Source: SZUA-430 sp964646885 (lineage in GTDB: Bacteria > Pseudomonadota > Alphaproteobacteria > Micropepsales > Micropepsaceae). From it: a stretch of DNA of 64,000 nt. Both the position numbers and the translations under genes were made by a program. The stretch covers positions 32,631-96,630 of the forward strand of contig CAZYFM010000002.1 of the NCBI GenBank assembly GCA_964646885.1, read 5' to 3'. This document shows, piece after piece, positions 32,404-40,368 of this stretch (position 1 is the stretch's first letter; each line of letters begins with the position of its first letter). The notes beneath the pieces are model-generated. The model was not told the DNA's origin. It searched no databases and was given only the letters and a program-made list of their open reading frames with translations.

Positions 32404-34561
32404 GCGCAGTCGTCTCCTTTTCGCCATGCGGGCGATCAACGGCGTTGACCGATGGTGAGGCCCGCAGCGCCGCGATGATCGTGGCAAGATGGCGGGCGTC
32501 ATTCACCTCAACGTCGACGATCATGTCAAATACCAGAGGCGAGCGTCCCACAATCTTGAGGTTCGTGATGTTTCCGCCCTGCTTGGCGATGACGTCACAC
32601 ACCTTCGCCAGGGTCCCCGAAACATTGTTCATCGCAATCTTGAGGCGACCGACCTGCACTTCGTTCGACGCATCAGGCGCCCAGCGCACGTCAACCCATC
32701 GGTCGGGCTGGTCCTGAACTTCTTCAAGGCGCTCGCAATCCGCAGTGTGCACCATGACGCCCGTTCCCTGGGTAATCACGCCGATGATGCGATCCCCCGC
32801 CAGCGGCTGGCAGCACGTTGCCAGGTGAAATGCGAGGCCGGACTGCATGCTCAGGATCGGAATGGCACCTGGCTTGGCCTTCCGGTTCACGAGCTTCGTC
32901 CATCCCTGCATGTCCTTGTCGGGCGTGTACTCCGGCACAGCAGCCTTGAGCACGTCAATGGACGACATCTCGCCCTTCGCCAGCTGCAGGAACACGTCTT
33001 CGATCTTCTGCGCATTCAGCTTCTTGAGTGCCGCCGTGACCGCCTTGTCGGTGTATTCATGACCCGCATCCCTGAACGCCTTCTCGATGATGGCGCGCCC
33101 CATGCGCTGCTGCTCGGACTTCTCGGCGTTGCGAAGATACTTCTTGATGGACGCCTGCGCCTTTCCCGTGACGACCATCGTTTCCCAAACCGCAGAGGGA
33201 CCCTGCTTGGGAGAGCGGATGATCTCGACCATTTCGCCATTCTTCAGCTTCGTGCCAAGCGGCATGTGTCGCCCATTGATCTTGGCGCCAATGCACGTAT
33301 CGCCGACTTCCGTGTGCACCGCATACGCGAAGTCGATGGGCGAAGCCCCGCGCGGCAACGCGATCAGCTGCCCCTTCGGCGTAAAGCAGAAGACCTGGTC
33401 CTGGAACAGCTCAAGGCGCGTATGCTCCAGGAACTCCTCGGGTGTGTTGCCATCCTTGAGCGACTGGATCAGCGTTCGCAGCGACTCATAGGCATCGATG
33501 CTGGCCAGCGGCCGCCGGCCATTGAGCTTGTCCTTGTAGCTCCAGTGAGCCGCAATGCCGCTTTCGGCGACCTCATGCATCTCCCGTGACCTGATCTGCA
33601 GTTCGATGCGCTGGTTCTCGGGTCCGTAGATTTCGGTATGGATCGAACGGTAGTTGTTCGACTTCGGAAGGGAGATATAGTCCTTGAAGCGCCCGGGTAC
33701 GTGGCGCCAGGCCTGATGCAGCACGCCGAGCGCCTTGTAGCACTCCTCAATGCTCCCCACGACGATGCGCAGCGCAAAGATGTCGGACAGCTGGTCGAAG
33801 GTAACCCGCTTCTCTTCCATCTTTCTCCAGATGGAATAAGGCTTCTTCTCGCGGCCCGACACGCTGGCCTGGATGCTGAACTCGTTCAGCTTGCGCAGGA
33901 GCGCGGTCTCGATGCGCTTGGTCACCTCTCCCTTTTCGGAGCGAAGTTCCGCCAGCCTCTTGAGGATCGAATCCCGCATCTCGGCGTTGATGACCGCAAA
34001 GGCCCTGTCCTCGAACTCCTCGCGGAAGTTCTGCATGCCCATGCGGCCAGCGAGTGGCGCGTAGATCTCCATCGTCTCGGTCGCAATCCGCTTCCTGCGC
34101 TCGGGCGTTTTCACGCCCTGGAGGGTTCTCATGTTGTGCAGGCGGTCTGCGAGCTTGACCAGCAGCACTCTCACGTCATGGCTCATCGCGAGCATGAACT
34201 TGCGGAAGTTCTCGGCCTGCTTGGTCTGCTCGGACTGCAGCTCGAGCTTCGAGAGTTTGGTGACGCCATCGACGAGATCTGCGATCTCGCGCCCGAACAG
34301 CTTTTCGATGTCGGCGTGGGTCACGTCGGTGTCTTCGATCGTGTCGTGAAGCAGCGCAGTCACGATCGTGGCGGTATCGAGCTTGAGGTCGGTAAGGATG
34401 CCGGCAACTTCGAGCGGATGGGAGAAATAGGGATCGCCGGAGTCCCGCTTCTGGTTGCCATGCGCCTTGACGCCGAAGACGTAGGCCCGGTTCAGAAGGT
34501 CCTCGTCCGCATCCGGATCATAGGCCTTTACGCGTTCAACGAGCTCAAACTGCCTCATCAT
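32393..34561 (-). CDS. rsh: Bifunctional (p)ppGpp synthetase/hydrolase (RelA/SpoT homolog)
   Basis: 722 residues. The HD hydrolase domain has SHPLEVAGIL and LLHDTIEDTDV in the first 90 residues. The synthetase domain, about 240-350, has SDIFALRIVV and NNYRSIHTEI. A TGS domain begins near CFTPKGQLIALPRGASPIDFAY, and an ACT domain closes the protein (LKIAMNNVSGTLAKVCDVI). Intact HD residues plus the synthetase fit a single bifunctional Rsh, as in most alphaproteobacteria. It controls the stringent response. It lies 90 bases after rpoZ. Confidence 0.94.
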   Translation of the reverse strand: MMRQFELVERVKAYDPDADEDLLNRAYVFGVKAHGNQKRDSGDPYFSHPLEVAGILTDLKLDTATIVTALLHDTIEDTDVTHADIEKLFGREIADLVDGVTKLSKLELQSEQTKQAENFRKFMLAMSHDVRVLLVKLADRLHNMRTLQGVKTPERRKRIATETMEIYAPLAGRMGMQNFREEFEDRAFAVINAEMRDSILKRLAELRSEKGEVTKRIETALLRKLNEFSIQASVSGREKKPYSIWRKMEEKRVTFDQLSDIFALRIVVGSIEECYKALGVLHQAWRHVPGRFKDYISLPKSNNYRSIHTEIYGPENQRIELQIRSREMHEVAESGIAAHWSYKDKLNGRRPLASIDAYESLRTLIQSLKDGNTPEEFLEHTRLELFQDQVFCFTPKGQLIALPRGASPIDFAYAVHTEVGDTCIGAKINGRHMPLGTKLKNGEMVEIIRSPKQGPSAVWETMVVTGKAQASIKKYLRNAEKSEQQRMGRAIIEKAFRDAGHEYTDKAVTAALKKLNAQKIEDVFLQLAKGEMSSIDVLKAAVPEYTPDKDMQGWTKLVNRKAKPGAIPILSMQSGLAFHLATCCQPLAGDRIIGVITQGTGVMVHTADCERLEEVQDQPDRWVDVRWAPDASNEVQVGRLKIAMNNVSGTLAKVCDVIAKQGGNITNLKIVGRSPLVFDMIVDVEVNDARHLATIIAALRASPSVNAVDRPHGEKETTAHDA

Positions 34562-34651
34562 GGCGGGCTGCTCCGCGTGATGGCGCTACGGCAGAGATCG
34601 GGCTGCAGCCGATCTCCCGGTGATGACGGCAGGCGGGAAAGAATGAGTGCG

Positions 34652-35035
34652 TCAAACGTCCCCGTCGTCAACCTCTTCCACCACCTCTTGGCGCTTGACA
34701 TCGGAGTCGGCGCGCATCGCGCGCGCGTAGTCAGCTTCGGAAATCTGGATGCTTTCCGGCGCATCGACGGTCTCGACGGGGGGCTTGTCAGCCTCGGGCT
34801 CATCCGTCTCGATGTGGCGCTGCAGGCTCGTCAGGAATTCTTCCTTCAGCGGCTCGTGCTGCACCTTCGTGGAAGCGATCTCGCGAAGCGCCACAACCGG
34901 GTTCTTGTCGTTGTCACGATCGACCAGCAGGCCGGCGCCCGACGTTATCGCCCGCGCGCGATGGGCGGCGAGAAGCACCAGCTCAAAGCGGTTCGAGATC
35001 TTGTCCACGCAGTCTTCAACGGTGACGCGAGCCAT
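34652..35035 (-). CDS. rpoZ: RNA polymerase omega subunit
   Basis: 127 residues from ATG 35035; an in-frame TTG nine bases upstream is less likely. The core MARVTVEDCVDKISNRFELVLLAAHRAR, seen in short pieces such as VEDCVDKI and RFELVLLAAHRAR, is the RpoZ signature, followed by NPVVALREIA. The last 50 or so residues are an acidic low-complexity tail rich in Glu, Asp and Pro, longer than in E. coli (91 aa) but usual in alphaproteobacteria. It sits directly before rsh, as in many proteobacteria. Confidence 0.94.
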   Translation of the reverse strand: MARVTVEDCVDKISNRFELVLLAAHRARAITSGAGLLVDRDNDKNPVVALREIASTKVQHEPLKEEFLTSLQRHIETDEPEADKPPVETVDAPESIQISEADYARAMRADSDVKRQEVVEEVDDGDV

Positions 35036-35108
35036 GAGGCGCAAAAATCCTTGTATTCGAGGGAGTTAGCGCCAAAATAGCGTGCTGCGACTGCGAAAAC
35101 AAGGATTT

Positions 35109-35612
35109 TCAGCCAGTTTCCAGGCTGTCCATCATCGGCCAAACACCTTCTTCCCCAGTAATTTCGAGCAAATCAGCGATGGGAGCGCCCGTGTCAGGAT
35201 GTCGCCATCCGGGACACACGTCCCGCAGCGGCAGCAGCACGAAGGCCCTCTCGTGCAGGCGGGGATGGGGCAGCATCAACTCATCCACGTCCGAAATTAA
35301 CCCTCCGTAGTCGACGAGGTCCAGGTCGAGGCAGCGCGGCTCCCATCGTGTTTTCCGGACGCGCCCGAAATGACGTTCGATGGCAAAAAGCGTCTGCAGC
35401 GTTTCGAGCGGCCCCTTCGCCGTCTTCACACGGACGACCGCATTGACGAACGCGGGATCCGTGGGATCCGGCCACGCCGTTGAATGGTAAAAGCGCGAGA
35501 CGGCTTCGACGACAAGTCCATGCCGGGGCATGAGATCGATGGCCGCGCGCAACGTGGTTGCGGGAGGACCGACCTTGGACGGAACATTGGCGCCCAGACT
35601 GACATAAATCAT
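35109..35612 (-). CDS. folK: 2-amino-4-hydroxy-6-hydroxymethyldihydropteridine pyrophosphokinase
   Basis: 167 residues from ATG 35612, since IYVSLGAN is the normal HPPK beginning; an upstream frame adds Leu/His-rich non-family sequence. Key pieces are RWEPRCLDLDLVDYG (Mg2+ and substrate loop) and LPHPRLHERAFVLLPL. It adds pyrophosphate to the pterin in folate synthesis. It is divergent from the amidohydrolase pair and 73 bases upstream of rpoZ. Confidence 0.93.
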   Translation of the reverse strand: MIYVSLGANVPSKVGPPATTLRAAIDLMPRHGLVVEAVSRFYHSTAWPDPTDPAFVNAVVRVKTAKGPLETLQTLFAIERHFGRVRKTRWEPRCLDLDLVDYGGLISDVDELMLPHPRLHERAFVLLPLRDVCPGWRHPDTGAPIADLLEITGEEGVWPMMDSLETG

Positions 35613-35712
35613 GATTTGCAAACCCGCATTAGGGACAGATTCCCACGTTTTCAAATGCAGCAACAGCATGCAATACTGCACAGAACTACAGGGGAATTGA
35701 GAGGGAAATCAC

Positions 35713-37125
35713 GTGAATCGACACCATTTGCTGGCGGTGCTCACCGCGGCAGCCCTCGCGCTTGCGGGCTGCGCCACCACCGACACTATCGAGGCACCGG
35801 CACCTGCCGGGCCAAATCTCGACCCTCAGGTCGACGCCAACCCCTTCCCGTCGACGTATAAGCCGCTGCCAGGCCAGCCCACGGCATTCGTGGGCGCGAC
35901 CGCGTTTACGGGCACCGGCGATCGGATCGACAATGCCACGGTGGTCATCCGCGACGGCAAGATCGAGTCGGTATCCGCCGGCGCGTCTGCCCCGTCTGGC
36001 TACAAGGTGGTCGACGCGAAAGGCAAATGGATCACGCCAGGCATTATCGACGCGCACTCGCATCTCGGCGTGTACCCGCAGCCGGGCGTGGCAGCAGTCA
36101 GCGACGGAAATGAAGCCATCAGCCCCAACACGGCGCAGGTCTGGGCGGAACACTCGGTGTGGCCGCAGGACGAAGGGTTCAATGCGGTCCGTCGAGGCGG
36201 CGTGACGTCAATGCTCATCCTGCCGGGCTCTGCCAATCTCTTCGGTGGCAGGTCGGTCACCGTCAAGAATGTCCCCTCGACAACGGTGCAGGGCATGAAG
36301 TTCCCGGATGCCCCGTATGGCCTGAAAATGGCCTGCGGTGAAAATCCGAAGAGGGTCTATGGAAACAAGGGTTCGGCCCCCTCGACCCGCATGGGCAATG
36401 TCGCCGGCTATCGCGCCGCCTGGATTGAAGCGGCTCAATACGCTCGCAAATGGGACGCCTATCGCGCTGGCGGCAGCAAGGGAGACGCCCCGCCACGGGA
36501 CCTGAAGCTCGACACGCTCGCCGGCGTCCTGAAAGGTGAAATCCTCGTCCAGAACCACTGCTATCGGGCAGACGAAATGGCGATCATGATCGATATCGCG
36601 AAGGAATTCGGATATCGCATTCGCGCCTTCCACCACGCCTCCGAGGCCTACAAGATCGCCGACCTGCTTGCGAAGGAAGACATTTGCGCGGCGACGTGGG
36701 CAGGCTGGTGGGGTTTCAAGATGGAGTCGATTGACGGCATTCCCGCCAACGCCGCCCTGCTTCATGCAGCAGGCGGATGTGCGGTCATCCATTCAGATGA
36801 CCCCATCCTCGCCCAACGCCTGAACCAGGAAGCGGCTGCCGCGCTCGCGGCCGGACGCAAGATCGGGCTGAAGATCTCGGATGCGGATGCCATACGCTGG
36901 ATCACGGCCAATCCCGCGAAGATGCTGGGCATTCTCGACAAGACGGGCACGCTGGAAGCCGGAAAGATGGCTGACATTGTCGTCTGGAATGCAAATCCGC
37001 TGTCGGTCTACGCACTCGCGGAGCAGGTCTACGTGGATGGCGCTGTCGTCTATGACCGTGCCGACGCCGGGCGCCAGCCCAAGTCCGACTTCATGATTGA
37101 CCGCAAGGCTGGAGGAAACGAGTAA
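35713..37125 (+). CDS. Amidohydrolase lipoprotein, catalytic member of a tandem pair
   Basis: 470 residues. GTG 35713 lies behind GAGAGGGA (35699-35706). Residues 1-20 form a lipoprotein signal with lipobox LAGC at 17-20, so it is membrane-anchored in the envelope. The metal motif HxH is at H115 and H117 (IIDAHSHLG). Further ligands are likely the His in QNHCYRADE, the His pair in FHHASEAYK and the Asp in IHSDDP. The C-terminal pattern NPAKMLGILDKTGTLEAGKMADIVVW fits the imidazolonepropionase/dipeptidase-like amidohydrolase group. The substrate is unknown. Its stop overlaps the next gene by one base (TAATG). Confidence 0.88.
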   Translation: MNRHHLLAVLTAAALALAGCATTDTIEAPAPAGPNLDPQVDANPFPSTYKPLPGQPTAFVGATAFTGTGDRIDNATVVIRDGKIESVSAGASAPSGYKVVDAKGKWITPGIIDAHSHLGVYPQPGVAAVSDGNEAISPNTAQVWAEHSVWPQDEGFNAVRRGGVTSMLILPGSANLFGGRSVTVKNVPSTTVQGMKFPDAPYGLKMACGENPKRVYGNKGSAPSTRMGNVAGYRAAWIEAAQYARKWDAYRAGGSKGDAPPRDLKLDTLAGVLKGEILVQNHCYRADEMAIMIDIAKEFGYRIRAFHHASEAYKIADLLAKEDICAATWAGWWGFKMESIDGIPANAALLHAAGGCAVIHSDDPILAQRLNQEAAAALAAGRKIGLKISDADAIRWITANPAKMLGILDKTGTLEAGKMADIVVWNANPLSVYALAEQVYVDGAVVYDRADAGRQPKSDFMIDRKAGGNE

Positions 37126-38414
37126 TGAGAACGGTAATCTTTGCAGCCGCAGCCCTGCTTGCCGCAACAACGATGGCTCGCGCAGACACGCTGGCCATCA
37201 CGAATGCGAGGATCCTCACAGCCGGACCTCAGGGCGAAATCAGCTCGGGGACCGTCGTGGTGACGAACGGGAAGATCTCTGCGGTCGGCGCCAATGTGGC
37301 GGTTCCTTCCGGTGCGCGCGTGATCGATGCCGGCGGAAAGACCGTGACACCGGGTCTCTACGCAGCCGGCACCAATCTGGGCGCAGTCGAAATCGACCAG
37401 ATCGACGAGACAAACGACAACTCGTCATCAAGCCAGAGCGTCAGTGCGGCATTCGACATTTCGTATGGCATTGACTCGGATTCGATGGTGGTTCCGGTTG
37501 CCCGCCAGGGCGGCATTACGCGCGCCGTGGTGACGCCCGTTCCGGGTGAAGCCGAAGGCCGCGAGTTGCTGTTCGCGGGTCAGGCCGCGATCATCACGCT
37601 GGCCGAGGGCTCAAACCCGGTGGTTCGCCCCCGCGCAGCGATGGTCCTCTCACTTGGCGAGACTGGAACGACCATCGCCGGCGGCTCGCGTGGATCCGCC
37701 ATCACCGCCCTTCGAGCGGACCTCGATGACGTGCGGTGGTTCGCGCGCAACCGCCGCAGCTTCAATGAGGGCGCAACCCGAGAACTGAGGCTGTCCCGGC
37801 CCGACCTGGAAGCCCTGGTACCGGTGATCCAGCGCAAGATGAAACTGATCGTTGGCGTGCGCCGCGCATCGGACATCCGTGAGGTGATCCGCCTGGCGCG
37901 CGACTACAAGCTGGACATCATCATTGCCGGCGGCGAGGAAGCGTGGACGGTGGCAAATGAACTTGCCGCAGCCCGCATCCCCGTGATGCTCAACCCCACG
38001 AACAACCTGCCCGGCAGCTTCGAGATGCGGGACTCCACGATGGAGAACGCGGCAAGGCTTGCAAGGGCCGGCGTCCTGATCTGCTTCGCCAATGGAGACG
38101 GCGGGCACAGGGCGCGCGAGGCCCGCTACAACGCAGGCAACGCAGTCGCGCACGGACTGCCGCACGCAAAGGCCATCGAGGCCCTGACGATCAACGCCGC
38201 ACGCATGTTCGGCGAGGCATCGACGGTTGGCTCGATTGAACGGGGCAAGTCAGCCGATCTCGTGGTGTGGAGCGGTGACCCGCTGGAACCGCTGAGCGAA
38301 GCGACCGCGATTGTCATTGGCGGAAAGTTGCAGCCCATGACATCGCGCGCCGATGAACTGGCAAAGCGCTACCGAACACTGGGGGACACGCTGCCACCCG
38401 CCTATCGTCACTGA
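37125..38414 (+). CDS. Amidohydrolase-like pseudoenzyme, second member of the pair
   Basis: 429 residues with an ordinary signal peptide (MRTVIFAAAALLAATTMARA-D). It has the same fold as its neighbour: the N-terminal beta-sandwich GTVVVTNGKISAVGA, the barrel, and the C-terminal TINAARMFGEASTVGSIERGKSADLVVW. However, the HxH motif is replaced. Where the first protein has DAHSH, this one has AAGTN (80-84). The later His ligands are also gone (HHASEAY aligns with GGEEAWT) and SDDP becomes NGDGG. No metal site can form by the usual scheme. It is probably a regulatory or structural partner of the first protein in the periplasm. Confidence 0.85.
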   Translation: MRTVIFAAAALLAATTMARADTLAITNARILTAGPQGEISSGTVVVTNGKISAVGANVAVPSGARVIDAGGKTVTPGLYAAGTNLGAVEIDQIDETNDNSSSSQSVSAAFDISYGIDSDSMVVPVARQGGITRAVVTPVPGEAEGRELLFAGQAAIITLAEGSNPVVRPRAAMVLSLGETGTTIAGGSRGSAITALRADLDDVRWFARNRRSFNEGATRELRLSRPDLEALVPVIQRKMKLIVGVRRASDIREVIRLARDYKLDIIIAGGEEAWTVANELAAARIPVMLNPTNNLPGSFEMRDSTMENAARLARAGVLICFANGDGGHRAREARYNAGNAVAHGLPHAKAIEALTINAARMFGEASTVGSIERGKSADLVVWSGDPLEPLSEATAIVIGGKLQPMTSRADELAKRYRTLGDTLPPAYRH

Positions 38415-38432
38415 CGATCGCTGCGCTGACTG

Positions 38433-38462
38433 CGGCCGCTCCCTGACCTCAGTGGGCGGCCG
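38433..38462. terminator. Convergent terminator hairpin
   Basis: The stem CGGCCGC-t-CC / GG-GCGGCCG (one bulged T) closes over the stop codon of the convergent hydrolase gene at 38449-38451. It lies 19 bases past the amidohydrolase stop. There is no U-tract. Confidence 0.45.
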
Positions 38463-39273
38463 TTCCATGTCCGCTGGACGGATAAACGAAGCGGCGCCAC
38501 ATCGCGGCACTGCGATCAAACGGGCGCCATTCGTTTTCGGGAAGGGCAAGCCGGTCCGCGACCGCAAAGAAGACAGCCGGGTTCACGCCGAGGCCACAAT
38601 GGCTGGCATAGACCTCGATATTGTCTGTCAGGCTTGATGGGCGCTCCACGCAGGTCTGCCAGGCGACGACGCCGTCGCCCTTGGAATAAACCGCCGTGGT
38701 CGGAATTCCGGTCGGCGCCTTGGCCAGGTTCCGGAACACGTCGCCCATGGCTTTCGGATCGATCTCCTGGCCCGTCAGTCCCTGATAGATCCTCCACGCA
38801 TGGTTGGCGCGAGGATTGCCACCAAACGGTGAGCCCAGCGAAATCACCTGACGCACATACTGCGGATACTTCTTGGCGAGCTCGCGGGCCATGACGCCAC
38901 CGAGGCTCCAGCCCACCAGGCTGATCTTGCGCTTCATCTTGCGATGAATGGACTCCAGTCGCTGACCAAGGAGCTCGCCTTCCGGGCCAATCGCGAGCGG
39001 CCCCAGATTGCGGCCCAGCCCCCAGCAAAACGTCTCGTATCCCTTTGAAACCAGGAACCGGCGAATCGGAGCTGTTGTCCCTCCGGCTGCCAGAAAACCG
39101 GGCAGCACCATCACCGGATGTCCATCTCCCGTCGGCGCGTAGCCGAGGAGCGGAGATGCGCCCTGGAGCGTCACGTAGTCTGCAAGTGCCCGCCCTCCTT
39201 CGGTCAGGGCCAGCGCCCATGAGGGAGGCTTGATTCCCTGAATGCCAACCGGACCTGCATCAATGACTGCCAT
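38449..39273 (-). CDS. Alpha/beta hydrolase, lipase/esterase-like
   Basis: 274 residues. The LPGFLAAGGTTAPIRRFL segment supplies the oxyanion region, the nucleophile elbow is GWSLGGV, and the acid/His pair is probably D in SKGDGVVAW and H in ASHCGLG. The fold resembles PGAP1/lipase-type hydrolases more than the S33 group. No signal peptide is seen. It is divergent from the TetR gene and close to the wax-ester synthase operon, so a lipid or long-chain ester substrate is possible. That link is inferred from position only. Confidence 0.78.
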   Translation of the reverse strand: MAVIDAGPVGIQGIKPPSWALALTEGGRALADYVTLQGASPLLGYAPTGDGHPVMVLPGFLAAGGTTAPIRRFLVSKGYETFCWGLGRNLGPLAIGPEGELLGQRLESIHRKMKRKISLVGWSLGGVMARELAKKYPQYVRQVISLGSPFGGNPRANHAWRIYQGLTGQEIDPKAMGDVFRNLAKAPTGIPTTAVYSKGDGVVAWQTCVERPSSLTDNIEVYASHCGLGVNPAVFFAVADRLALPENEWRPFDRSAAMWRRFVYPSSGHGTAAH

Positions 39274-39382
39274 CGCAACCTTCCGCCCCCGAAACTAAGT
39301 CGATTCACAAGAATCCACAGCCCAGACGCTACGGGCAGTTGAGGCGCTTTGCCAACTCATTTCGTGCGACGAAGCGTAGTGA

Positions 39383-39420
39383 AATCAAGCACTTGATTGC
39401 CCTAAACCTCTTATTATAGA
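39383..39420 (+). promoter_or_regulatory. Promoter with overlapping palindrome ahead of tetR
   Basis: A 16-bp palindrome AATCAAG-CA-CTTGATT (39383-39398) overlaps a -35-like TTGATT (39393-39398). A -10-like TATAGA follows at 39415-39420 after a 16-base spacer. It lies in the divergent region between the hydrolase and the TetR gene. It is a candidate self-binding site for that TetR protein. Confidence 0.42.
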
Positions 39421-39473
39421 GTTGACTCCATAATTGGATGATGAATGCAACTTTTGCGCCTGCGAGGAATTTG

Positions 39474-40100
39474 ATGCCTCCCCTGCCCGACCAGATGCTG
39501 TCCCGACGCGAGCGCAAGAAGCGCGAGACGCGAAAGCGCATCCTCGACGCGGCCATGCATCTGATGTCCGATCGCCCCTACGACGAGGTCAGGATCGAGG
39601 ACATCTGCTCTGCTGCAGACGTTGCGAATGCCACGTTTTTCCTGCACTTCGAGAACAAATCGGCCTTGGTGCTGGCCTTCAACGAGGAAGTCGCCTCGAA
39701 GATCTCGGACGAACTCATGGGTGACGCTCAGTCCGCGTCAGACCAGCTGCGCAAACTGCTGGAAGTGTATCTGCGTGAGTGGGGAACGCACCGTCACCTG
39801 ATGCGCCAGATCGTTCTTGAGTTCGTTTCGCAATCGAACGCCGCCGCCAGCTTTAACGAAGTTTCGCCGGGGCTCCAGGAACTTGTCGGAAAGGCAATCC
39901 ATCGCGGTCAGAAAAGCGGTGAGTTTTTGAGCACAATTCCGCCTGAAACTGCGGCATTGGGGCTGATCGCAGCCTGGAACGCGATGGCCGTTTCGTGGGC
40001 CCGGTCAGGCGACACAAAGGGGGCGGCCGACGCCCATTGGCAGCTTCTCGACGTGTTTGTGTCCGGGCTGAAGACGTGCGACCGCCTGTCGCGGCAGTAA
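39474..40100 (+). CDS. TetR-family regulator near the lipid-storage operon
   Basis: 208 residues from ATG 39474, which has GAGGAA four bases upstream. The in-frame ATG 39438 lacks a ribosome site. The helix-turn-helix reads RKRILDAAMHLMSDRPYDEV...ICSAADVANATFFLHFENKSALVLAF, a normal TetR domain preceded by a very basic stretch (SRRERKKRETRK). The C-terminal helical domain has no recognisable ligand signature. The wax-ester synthase gene lies 268 bases downstream on the same strand. It may regulate that operon, itself or the divergent hydrolase. Confidence 0.9.
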   Translation: MPPLPDQMLSRRERKKRETRKRILDAAMHLMSDRPYDEVRIEDICSAADVANATFFLHFENKSALVLAFNEEVASKISDELMGDAQSASDQLRKLLEVYLREWGTHRHLMRQIVLEFVSQSNAAASFNEVSPGLQELVGKAIHRGQKSGEFLSTIPPETAALGLIAAWNAMAVSWARSGDTKGAADAHWQLLDVFVSGLKTCDRLSRQ

Positions 40101-40220
40101 CTCCATCAAAAGCGGCCCGCCAAAAAGCTCATTTTTTCGGCTATTTTCCGGACTTAAATCGCATTGCGACAATCCATTGTGCACTGCACCATTGACCGAA
40201 ACTCCATTTTCTTATATGCG

Positions 40221-40248
40221 TGTGCGAAATGAATTGATGCATCGCACA
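40221..40248 (+). promoter_or_regulatory. Inverted repeat upstream of the wax-ester synthase gene
   Basis: Arms TGTGCGA (40221-40227) and TCGCACA (40242-40248) are separated by 14 bases, one to two helical turns, in the A+T-richer 268-base gap ahead of the acyltransferase gene. A smaller repeat ACAAT-cc-ATTGT lies at 40169-40180. Neither matches the palindrome ahead of the tetR gene. This is a possible operator, based on symmetry and position alone. Confidence 0.3.
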
Positions 40249-40368
40249 ATAAATTCGTGTCGTAGCGTAAATCAGCCAGTTGGCGTCAAGATTTCTTCTG
40301 GCAGGCTGAGTCAATAAAGCAACAGCAGTCAACCGGCGCCACAAGCCGGAACCCAAAGGGCAGGAAAC

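Noticed and set aside
33638..35080. Long plus-strand frame opposite rsh and rpoZ (about 480 codons)
   Set aside because: It is antisense to two certain core genes and its protein has Arg/His/Leu-rich composition with no family pattern. Such frames arise from G+C-rich codon bias.
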